From: Candidatus Pullichristensenella stercoripullorum
GTDB taxonomy: Bacteria; Bacillota; Clostridia; Christensenellales; Aristaeellaceae
Reading direction: 5' to 3'
Assembly: GCA_018712885.1 (NCBI GenBank)
Contig: DVGE01000151.1
Span: 1 to 18,751 of the forward strand
DNA length: 18,751 nucleotides
The notes under the pieces were generated by a model. That model made no database searches. It saw only the letters and a program-made list of their open reading frames with translations, and was not told the origin of the DNA. This document shows positions 13,191 through 18,751 of the stretch, piece by piece. Positions within the stretch are counted from its first letter, which is position 1. Every line of letters begins with the position of its first letter. A program made the translations under genes and the position numbers.

Positions 13191-13219
13191 AGTATAAGCG
13201 AAATTTCTCGTAAATGCAA
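13191..13219 (-). promoter_or_regulatory. Promoter of the unknown gene/HD-GYP unit
   Basis: On the minus strand TTGCAT (13219-13214), a 17-base spacer and TATACT (13196-13191) form a near-consensus sigma-A promoter; the start would be near 13184, 25 bases before the ATG. Inverted repeats just upstream, ACCACA/TGTGGT (13237-13242, 13254-13259) and GGTAA-ata-TTACC (13257-13269), may bind a regulator. Confidence 0.82.
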
Positions 13220-13283
13220 GCCCTGTCGCAAAGAAAACCACACAAAAGCACAATGTGGTAAATATTACCAGAAACGAGGGGTT

Positions 13284-13309
13284 GAAAAATGCGGGCGCGC
13301 GGCCCGCAT
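13284..13309 (-). terminator. Intrinsic terminator of the MATE operon
   Basis: On the minus strand ATGCGGGC-cgcgc-GCCCGCAT (13309-13289) runs directly into a T-run followed by C. It lies 11 bases after the stop of the second MATE gene. Confidence 0.9.
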
Positions 13310-13319
13310 ATGCGTTTTC

Positions 13320-14786
13320 TCAAACGGCCGCCGCAGTCGGCGCGACGGACACGCTTCGCATGAGTTTTTTGTGTACGTAGAGATAGCAGAAAAAGAGCGT
13401 CGCCGAGGTCAAAAGCCAGGATACCGGGTAGGAAAGATAGAGCACGTTCAGCATGTGTTCGGCGGCGAAAATGGTATAGATCCACACCATGCGCACGCCG
13501 CAGATGCCGACCACCGTGACCAGCGTGGGGATGATGGCGCTGCCCATGCCGCGCAGCATGCTGGAAAAGACCTCCATCAGGCCATCGAGGAAATAGGTCA
13601 GGCAGATGATCTCCAGGCGTATCTGGCCGTTGTGGATGACGTCGGCGATGGCCGAGGCTTCGGTCTCCTCGTTGATGAACAGGTGCAGAAGCGGTTCGGA
13701 GCAGAGCGTCACCAGCGCGCCGAGCACAAGGCCGGTCACGGTGACGACCATCGCGCAGGTGCGCATGATCTTGGCGATGCGGTCGTAGCGCTGCGCGCCG
13801 ATGTTCTGGCCGGTGAAGGAGAGCGCCGCCTGGGAAATGGAGTTCATGGCGGTATAGACGAAGTTCTCCAGCTGCGAGGCCGAAGCGCTGCCCGCCATGG
13901 CGTTGGCGCCGAAGGAGTTGATGGAGGACTGGATCAGCACGTTGGAGATAGAGAAGATGATGCTGGAAAAGCCCGCCGGCAGGCCGACCCGCATGATGCC
14001 GCCGAGGATGTTCTTTTTGATGCGCAGCTTTTTGAGGTCGAGGTGGACGCTGCCGTGCGAGCGCATGAGGTTGAGCAGCACCAGGATCGCCGAGACGTAC
14101 TGCGAGGTGATGGTCGCCAGAGCCACGCCCGCCACGCCCATGCCGAAGCAGGCGACGGTGACGATGTTGAGGATGATGTTGATGACGCCGGCCAGCGTGA
14201 GGTAGTAGAGCGGGCGCTTGGTGTCGCCCACCGAGCGCATGACGGCGGAGCCGAAGTTGTAGAGCATGTTGCCGGGCATGCCGAGGAAGTAGATGCGCAT
14301 GTAGAGCGAAGCGCCCTCCAGCACGTTGCCCTCGGGCGTGTCCATCCACACCAGGAAGGTGTGCGACATCAGAAGGCCAAAGATGCCCACCAGCACGCCC
14401 ATGACCAGGCTGAGGGCGATGGATGTATGCACCGTGTCCTGCACCTCGCGGTACTTATTGGCGCCGGTGAACTGCGCCACCAGCACGCTGGTGCCCACCG
14501 AAAGGCCGATGAAGAGGTTGACCATCAGCGTGATCAGCGAGGAGGTCGCGCCCACAGAGGCCACGGCTTCCGGGTTTTCGAATTTTCCCACCACGATGAC
14601 GTCGGCCATGTTGTAGAGCAGCTGCAGCATGCCCGACAGGATCAGGGGGATGGAGTAGCGCACGATGTTGGAAAATACGTGGCCGTTGACCATGTCGATC
14701 TCGCGATGCGCGTGATGCGGCAGCAGCTTGCGGATCGGCGCGGCGACGGCCTCCAGGCAGCGGCCTATGCGGTACCTCAGCAACAT
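13320..14786 (-). CDS. MATE-family efflux transporter (second gene of a tandem pair)
   Basis: 488 residues, about 12 hydrophobic segments in two homologous halves as in MATE cation or drug antiporters. VRYSIPLILSGMLQLLYNMADVIVVGKF at the start, SAVMRSVGDTKRPL in the first half, and VGLPAGFSSIIFSISNVLIQ with SSMLRGMGSAI in the second half are typical family repeats. It would export drugs or metabolites using a sodium or proton gradient. The ATG at 14786 follows GGAGG 11 bases upstream; an in-frame ATG 31 codons later (MVNGHVFSN) begins closer to the usual family start and cannot be excluded. It lies 28 bases downstream of the first MATE gene. The two sequences differ clearly, so this is not a recent duplication. 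Confidence 0.92.
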   Translation of the reverse strand: MLLRYRIGRCLEAVAAPIRKLLPHHAHREIDMVNGHVFSNIVRYSIPLILSGMLQLLYNMADVIVVGKFENPEAVASVGATSSLITLMVNLFIGLSVGTSVLVAQFTGANKYREVQDTVHTSIALSLVMGVLVGIFGLLMSHTFLVWMDTPEGNVLEGASLYMRIYFLGMPGNMLYNFGSAVMRSVGDTKRPLYYLTLAGVINIILNIVTVACFGMGVAGVALATITSQYVSAILVLLNLMRSHGSVHLDLKKLRIKKNILGGIMRVGLPAGFSSIIFSISNVLIQSSINSFGANAMAGSASASQLENFVYTAMNSISQAALSFTGQNIGAQRYDRIAKIMRTCAMVVTVTGLVLGALVTLCSEPLLHLFINEETEASAIADVIHNGQIRLEIICLTYFLDGLMEVFSSMLRGMGSAIIPTLVTVVGICGVRMVWIYTIFAAEHMLNVLYLSYPVSWLLTSATLFFCYLYVHKKLMRSVSVAPTAAAV

Positions 14787-14814
14787 ATGTCCCTATACCT
14801 CCAACCTTCAGTGG

Positions 14815-16197
14815 TCATATTTCCTCCGCGAGCGCCTCCGGCGCGCGGTCGGCGGCGGGAAAACGGCGCATGCGCGTCCAGTAGCGGGCAAGCAGGATCA
14901 CATCCGCCCCGACCCAGGCGAGCACTTCCCCCACGAACACCGCCTCATAGCCGAGAAAAGCGGGCAGGATCAGCGCCGCGCCGACGCGCATCGCCAGCTC
15001 CGCCAGCCCCGAGAACATGGGAAAGAGCGTATCGCCCATGCCCTGCAGGGAAGAGCGGATGATGTGCAGCACATAGAGGACCGGCAGGCATACGCTCATC
15101 AGGCGCAGAAACTGCATGGCGTAGGCAAGCGCCTGCCGCGCCTCCGCCGGGTCCTGGGAGGTGATGAAGCCGGAGAGGATCGCGCGGCCGAAGAGCAGCA
15201 TCGCCGCGCCGATGACGAGCGAGGTGACCACGCCGATCGCCGTGCCCGCGCCCACGCCCTTGCGGATGCGGCGATAGGCGCACACGCCGAGGTTCTGGCT
15301 GACGTAGACGGTCATGGCATAGCCGAAGGATGTGGCGGCGATCTCCAGCAGGCCGTAGAGCTTGTTGGTGGCGGTGTAGCCGGCTACGAAGACCACGTCG
15401 AAACTGTTGACCACGCGCTGCACGATCATGCCGCCCAGGGAGATGACCATGTTCTGCACAGCCACGGGCGCGCCCAGCGCCATCAGATCCAGGCAGAGCT
15501 TCGCCTCCGGGCGCAGATCTTCCCGGTCGACCTTGAGAAGGCCCGTGCGCAAGAGCGTGCGCAGGCAAAACAGCGCTGAACAGCCTTGCGCGATCACCGT
15601 GGCGATAGCGGCGCCCTCGACGCCCATGTCGAACGAGGCGACGAAGAGAAGATCCAGAGAGATATTGATCACGCAGGCGACGATCATCGCCAAAAGCGGC
15701 GTCCTGCCGTCGCCCACCGAGCGCAGGATGGCGGAAAAGAGGTTGAACGCCATCACCACCGGCAGGCCCCAGAAGATGATGCGGATGTAGGCCAGCGACA
15801 TGCCCACGATCTCCTCCGGCGTTTCCAGAACGCGCAGCACCACGGGGGTGAGCAATTGCGCGCAGGCGGTGAGCAGCACCGCGCACAGCAGGGAGAGCGT
15901 ACAGGCATTGCCGATGGTGCGGCGCAGCCCCGAGCGGTCGTCCGCGCCGAACTGACGCGCCATGCGCACGGAGAAGCCCTGCGCCAGACCCTGCACGATG
16001 GAGAGCATCATCCAGTTGAACCAGTCCACCGCGCCCAGCGCCGCCAGCGCTCCAAGGCCGAGCACGCTGCCGACGATGGCCGTATCCGCCACGGTGTAGA
16101 GCTGCTGAAAGGCGTTGGCCACCATCAAAGGCAGCGAAAGCGCGAGGATCAGCTTCAGCGGGTTCCCCCGCGTCATGTTCTTGCCTACAGACTGCAT
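14815..16197 (-). CDS. MATE-family efflux transporter (first gene of a tandem pair)
   Basis: 460 residues, typical MATE length, about 12 membrane segments. The start MTRGNPLKLILALSLPLMVA, then FQQLYTVADTAIVGSVLG, AILRSVGDGRTPL and, in the second half, ALGAPVAVQNMVISLGGMIVQ with RSSLQGMGDTLFPM are the recurring MATE signatures. Residues after about 440 are cytoplasmic and polar. GGAGG (complement of 16203-16207) lies 5 bases before the ATG. The gene is preceded by a strong promoter, a palindrome and an intrinsic terminator in the leader, so its expression looks inducible. Co-transcription with a second MATE gene raises the possibility of related or cooperating pumps; most characterised MATE proteins work alone. 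Substrate unknown. Confidence 0.92.
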   Translation of the reverse strand: MQSVGKNMTRGNPLKLILALSLPLMVANAFQQLYTVADTAIVGSVLGLGALAALGAVDWFNWMMLSIVQGLAQGFSVRMARQFGADDRSGLRRTIGNACTLSLLCAVLLTACAQLLTPVVLRVLETPEEIVGMSLAYIRIIFWGLPVVMAFNLFSAILRSVGDGRTPLLAMIVACVINISLDLLFVASFDMGVEGAAIATVIAQGCSALFCLRTLLRTGLLKVDREDLRPEAKLCLDLMALGAPVAVQNMVISLGGMIVQRVVNSFDVVFVAGYTATNKLYGLLEIAATSFGYAMTVYVSQNLGVCAYRRIRKGVGAGTAIGVVTSLVIGAAMLLFGRAILSGFITSQDPAEARQALAYAMQFLRLMSVCLPVLYVLHIIRSSLQGMGDTLFPMFSGLAELAMRVGAALILPAFLGYEAVFVGEVLAWVGADVILLARYWTRMRRFPAADRAPEALAEEI

Positions 16198-16208
16198 CCG
16201 TTCCTCCG

Positions 16209-16237
16209 AAAAAAAGTCCGCGAAGCATCACGCGGAC
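16209..16237 (-). terminator. Leader terminator (attenuator) before the MATE operon
   Basis: On the minus strand GTCCGCG (16237-16231), an 8-base loop and CGCGGAC (16222-16216) are followed by seven T residues (16215-16209) and, one base later, by the MATE ribosome binding site. It lies downstream of the operon promoter, so it would stop most transcripts after about 50 bases unless antitermination occurs. Confidence 0.8.
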
Positions 16238-16254
16238 GCTGTGGCATATGCCAT
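16228..16254 (-). CDS. Possible leader peptide MAYATASA of the MATE attenuator
   Basis: An eight-codon frame (ATG 16254-16252, TGA 16230-16228) starts within about three bases of the predicted transcription start, so it would be translated as a leaderless message. Its last two codons and the preceding base are exactly the 5' arm of the leader terminator, and its stop lies in the loop. A ribosome held on these codons would block the terminator and allow MATE transcription. There is no Shine-Dalgarno sequence, so translation is uncertain. Confidence 0.3.
   Translation of the reverse strand: MAYATASA
16242..16253. promoter_or_regulatory. Perfect 12-bp palindrome TGGCATATGCCA, candidate operator
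   Basis: The palindrome lies about +4 to +15 relative to the predicted MATE operon start, the usual place for a repressor site of TetR or MarR type. No such regulator gene is in the window. It also codes part of the possible leader peptide. Confidence 0.45.
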
Positions 16255-16263
16255 TCCACTTGC

Positions 16264-16293
16264 ATTATAGTATAGAGGTATGTTAAGTTTCAA
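16264..16293 (-). promoter_or_regulatory. Promoter of the MATE operon
   Basis: On the minus strand TTGAAA (16293-16288), an 18-base spacer and TATAAT (16269-16264) form a near-consensus sigma-A promoter, with transcription expected to start near 16257-16255. Confidence 0.85.
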
Positions 16294-16361
16294 GAGGGAA
16301 CAGCGGGAGAATTTTGCGCCCGCCCGGCGCGTAAAAAAAGCGTTTGCGGCAGACTCCTGTC

Positions 16362-16390
16362 TTGCATTTTTGCGCGCCATACAGTATAAT
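16362..16390 (+). promoter_or_regulatory. Promoter of the MFS transporter gene
   Basis: TTGCAT (16362-16367), a 17-base spacer and TATAAT (16385-16390) give a strong sigma-A promoter. The start near 16397 leaves a leader of only about 18 bases, which begins with the ribosome binding site. The -35 and spacer length equal those of the promoter at 13191-13219. It is divergent from the MATE promoter, about 70 bases away. Confidence 0.85.
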
Positions 16391-16414
16391 GGCGCGGAAA
16401 GGAAGGTGCCTTCC

Positions 16415-17584
16415 ATGACGAAGCGGCAGGTTTGGATGCTGACGGCGGCTGTGTGCCTCTCCACGATCTTTCTGGCCACGGTCAACTCCTCGCACGGGGC
16501 GCTGCTCACGCCCATGATCGGCCACTACGGTCTGACCGCTTCTGAGCAGGGCTACCCCAATTCCGCGCAGAACATCGGCTGCATCGCGGCCATGTTCACT
16601 TCCTTGTGGGTCATCGGCCGCCTGCGCAAGCAGACGCTTCTGACCGCGGCGGTGGCGCTGATGGCGCTTTTGATGGTGCCGCTTTCGCTGCTGCCCTCCT
16701 TCCCCGTGTATCTGGGGCTGTACGCGCTGGTGGGCGTGGCCTTCGCCTACATGGACGCCATCGCCTCCTCAATGATCGCCGATCTGCACCCGGGAAAGAA
16801 CTCGGCGCGAATGATGTGCGTGATGCACGCCTGCCACGGGCTGTCCGGCATCGTCTCGCCGCTGTTGCTCGGCGCGATGCTGGGGGCTTCGGGCAACATG
16901 CCGCGCGCCTACCTGACCATCCTGGCCATCGGCCTGTTCACGCTGGCCGTGCTCTGGCCGGCCAACGCCCGCATCCGCCTGAGCGACGCCGCCGCGCGGC
17001 CCGAGCCGCTGACGCGCGCCCAACTGCGCGCCTTCTTCGGCGAGCCTGCGCTGCGCGCGCTGGCCATCTGCATCCTCTTTTACGGCGTCCATCTTTCGGG
17101 CATGATCGTCTGGATCGACCGCTATGTGGACGTGGGCCTGCAAAGCGAGCTGGGAGCGCTGGCGCTGGCCTTCCTTTACGCCGGACTGACGGCCTCGCGG
17201 CTGATCGTGCCGCTGCTGCGCATAAAGCCCCTGACCTACATAAGCGCCTCCTGCGCACTTGCCGCCATCGCGCTCGCCGCCGGATTGTGCGCGGGCAACG
17301 CGGCGGTGATGTGCGGCTGCGTGCTGGCCTGCTCGCTTCTGTGCGGGGCGCTGATCCCCGTGGCGCTAGGCACGGCCTGCGCCGGCTTTGCTTCCAACAC
17401 GCTGCTGGCTTCGACGCTGATGAACCTGTGCATGCTGGCCGGCAACTGCGTCGCCTCGCCGCTCATCGGCATGATCGAGGAGCGCGCCGGCATGGGCTGG
17501 GGCATGTCCGTGTGCGCGCTGGCGCTCGTCGCCGCGGCCGCGGCCCCCGCGCTGCAGCTGCTGCGCACGCGCGCGGCGCGCTGA
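16415..17584 (+). CDS. Major facilitator superfamily transporter
   Basis: 389 residues, about 12 membrane segments in two halves separated by a polar loop near 183-210 (NARIRLSDAAARPEPLTRAQ). VIGRLRKQTLL (66-76) fits the loop between helices 2 and 3, and MHACHGLSGIVSPLLLGAML (137-156) resembles the helix-5 motif of FucP/HsrA-like MFS proteins, which include sugar and drug carriers. The short second half ends with cytoplasmic LLRTRAAR. The ATG at 16415 is chosen because AAAGGAAGG (16398-16406) and a strong promoter lie just before it; the frame upstream to 16280 is open but precedes the promoter. It is a monocistronic gene ending at a terminator shared with ftsZ. Transported compound unknown; sharing a divergent control region with the MATE pair hints at export or a common signal. 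Confidence 0.88.
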   Translation: MTKRQVWMLTAAVCLSTIFLATVNSSHGALLTPMIGHYGLTASEQGYPNSAQNIGCIAAMFTSLWVIGRLRKQTLLTAAVALMALLMVPLSLLPSFPVYLGLYALVGVAFAYMDAIASSMIADLHPGKNSARMMCVMHACHGLSGIVSPLLLGAMLGASGNMPRAYLTILAIGLFTLAVLWPANARIRLSDAAARPEPLTRAQLRAFFGEPALRALAICILFYGVHLSGMIVWIDRYVDVGLQSELGALALAFLYAGLTASRLIVPLLRIKPLTYISASCALAAIALAAGLCAGNAAVMCGCVLACSLLCGALIPVALGTACAGFASNTLLASTLMNLCMLAGNCVASPLIGMIEERAGMGWGMSVCALALVAAAAAPALQLLRTRAAR

Positions 17585-17688
17585 CGGCGGCAAAAACTCC
17601 GCCCGAAGCGCTTGTCTTGGTACGGGCGCTATCCGGCGGGGCGTTGCTGTTGGCAAAGGGCGCGCCGATGGGGCGCTGTTCCACATCC

Positions 17689-17727
17689 AAAAGCGGCGGT
17701 CGCTGTTGCGGCCGCCGCATGTTTTTT
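17689..17727. terminator. Bidirectional intrinsic terminator between the MFS gene and ftsZ
   Basis: GCGGCGG (17693-17699) pairs with CCGCCGC (17712-17718), extended inside by CG/CG around ctgttg. On the plus strand the stem is followed by AT-G and six T (17722-17727). On the minus strand it is followed by TTTT (complement of 17689-17692). It can therefore end both convergent genes. Confidence 0.82.
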
Positions 17728-17734
17728 GGGGAAG

Positions 17735-18751
17735 TTACTTGTTGTTATTGCGCTTGAGGAAGCTCGGGGTGTCGGGCGTGAAGCCGCGACGGGTGCGGTT
17801 GTCGTCGCTGGCGCCGTCCTGATAGACGCGCGGGCGGCGCGGCGCGGGCTGCTGGGCGCGGCGCTCCATCTCCTCGCGGCTGGGGCGCGGGGCGCGGTTG
17901 GCGCGGCGCTCGAAGATGGGCGAAACGGGCGTCTCGCCTTCCTCTTCCAGCTCGACCATGCGCTCGCGGCGCGGCGCGGCGGCCGTTTCCACGCGCGTGA
18001 TCTCGGCGGCCTTCTCGATCTTTTCCGGCTCGGCCTTGGCGGTGGAACCGAAGGGATTGCTCTCGAAACCGGTGGCGATGACGGTGATATGCACCTCGTC
18101 CTCGAGGTTCTCGTCGATGCCGGCGCCGAAGATGATGTTGGCCTCGGGGTCGGCGGCCTGGGTGATCATCTGCGCGGCCTCGTTGATGTCGATGATGGAG
18201 GTGTCCGGGCCGCCGGTGATGTTGATGAGCACCGCGCGCGCGCCGTCGATGGACGTTTCCAGCATCGGGCTGGAGATGGCCTGACGCGCGGCGTCGACCA
18301 TGCGGTTCTCGCCCTTGCCCACGCCGATGCCCATGTGGGCCAGGCCGCGCGCCTCCATGACGGTGCGCACGTCAGCGAAGTCGAGGTTGATGAGGTTCGG
18401 CACGGCGATGAGGTCGGAAATGCCCTGGATGCCCTGCCGGAGCGTATCGTCGGCGATGCGGAAGGCCTCGGTGACGCTGGTGCCCTTGGTGACCACGGAG
18501 AGCAGGCGGTCGTTGGGAACGACCACGAGAGTATCGACGTTGGCCTTGAGGCGCTCGATGCCGGCCTCGGCGTTCTTCATGCGCTGGCGGCCCTCAAAGA
18601 GGAAGGGCTTGGAGACCACGCCGATGGTGAGGATGCCCATATCGCGGGCCAGCTCGGCGATGACGGGGGCCGCGCCGGTGCCGGTGCCGCCGCCCATGCC
18701 GCAGGTCACGAACACGAGGTCCGCGCCCTTGATGAAGTTGGAGATCTCCTC
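17735..18751 (-). CDS. ftsZ: Cell division protein FtsZ (N-terminus outside window)
   Basis: 338 residues of the tubulin-like GTPase that polymerises into the cytokinetic Z-ring at mid-cell; roughly the first 85 residues are missing because the gene runs off the window. The GTP-binding signature GMGGGTGTGAAPVIA is close to the window edge. NLINLDFADVRTVM is the T7 synergy region that completes the GTPase site of the next subunit, and RAVLINITGG and ANIIFGAGIDENL belong to the C-terminal domain. A variable, charged linker (about 75 residues, many Arg and Glu) leads to TPDTPSFLKRNNNK, the conserved tail peptide that binds partners such as FtsA or SepF. The base before GMGGGTGTG is Cys (VTCG) where most FtsZ have Ala. 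The stop is 8 bases from the bidirectional terminator. Confidence 0.98.
   Translation of the reverse strand, partial: EEISNFIKGADLVFVTCGMGGGTGTGAAPVIAELARDMGILTIGVVSKPFLFEGRQRMKNAEAGIERLKANVDTLVVVPNDRLLSVVTKGTSVTEAFRIADDTLRQGIQGISDLIAVPNLINLDFADVRTVMEARGLAHMGIGVGKGENRMVDAARQAISSPMLETSIDGARAVLINITGGPDTSIIDINEAAQMITQAADPEANIIFGAGIDENLEDEVHITVIATGFESNPFGSTAKAEPEKIEKAAEITRVETAAAPRRERMVELEEEGETPVSPIFERRANRAPRPSREEMERRAQQPAPRRPRVYQDGASDDNRTRRGFTPDTPSFLKRNNNK

Noticed and set aside
14774..14817. Short frame starting at the ATGA overlap with the first MATE stop
   Set aside because: Thirteen codons with no independent ribosome binding site; it only spans the gap and the start of the second MATE gene.
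16185..16247. Second leader frame (20 codons) overlapping the MATE start codon
   Set aside because: It begins at an internal ATG of the palindrome, has no ribosome binding site, and its codons merely read through the terminator and the MATE ribosome binding site.
18686..18715. ftsZ starting inside the window at 18715
   Set aside because: The GTG there is an internal valine codon of LVFVTCGMGGG; the frame continues to the window edge with normal FtsZ sequence, so the gene is simply cut.

Overview
The window is a compact, G+C-rich bacterial chromosome segment (estimated by eye at about 60% or more). It suggests a high-GC Bacillota of the Clostridia type: strong AGGAGG ribosome binding sites, sigma-A promoters, many intrinsic terminators, a GntR/UTRA regulator and an FtsZ whose tail ends in a PSFLKR-type peptide. 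The genus cannot be told from the sequence. I see no rRNA, tRNA, CRISPR array, transposase or phage gene, and no gene-free stretch longer than 300 bases.

Region 1 (1-8915, plus strand) is a carbohydrate-catabolism island. It starts inside an ABC-transporter sugar-binding protein, followed by an aldo/keto reductase, a VOC-fold protein, an FGGY (xylulokinase-like) kinase, a GntR/UTRA regulator with its own promoter, a divergent DeoC-type class I aldolase, a PfkB/1-phosphofructokinase-like kinase, a class II aldolase, a rhamnulokinase-like FGGY kinase and a Nudix hydrolase. Three sugar kinases and two mechanistically different aldolases, with no recognisable isomerase, point to uptake, (epi)isomerisation or oxidoreduction, phosphorylation and retro-aldol cleavage of one or more uncommon sugars. 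A clean terminator lies inside the island, between the DeoC-like and PfkB-like genes.

Region 2 (8916-10331) holds an unusually short aspartokinase with a hairpin-rich leader.

Region 3 (10261-13219, minus strand) is a self-contained transcription unit with a visible promoter and terminator. It encodes a 228-residue protein of unknown function, a 26-codon hydrophobic peptide gene, a membrane HD-GYP protein and a DUF5317-like membrane protein. The peptide gene sits inside a 221-bp element closed by a perfect 17-bp inverted repeat that fills the whole intergenic space. This is the strongest candidate here for something undescribed.

Region 4 (13284-16293, minus strand) is a tandem pair of MATE-family transporters. 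They are driven by a strong promoter with a 12-bp palindrome just past the start site, a possible 8-residue leader peptide and an intrinsic terminator directly before the first ribosome binding site, which is the layout of an attenuated, inducible efflux operon. Region 5 (16362-17727) is a divergently transcribed MFS transporter. It converges, through a terminator that looks bidirectional, on the 3' part of ftsZ (minus strand, running off the window).
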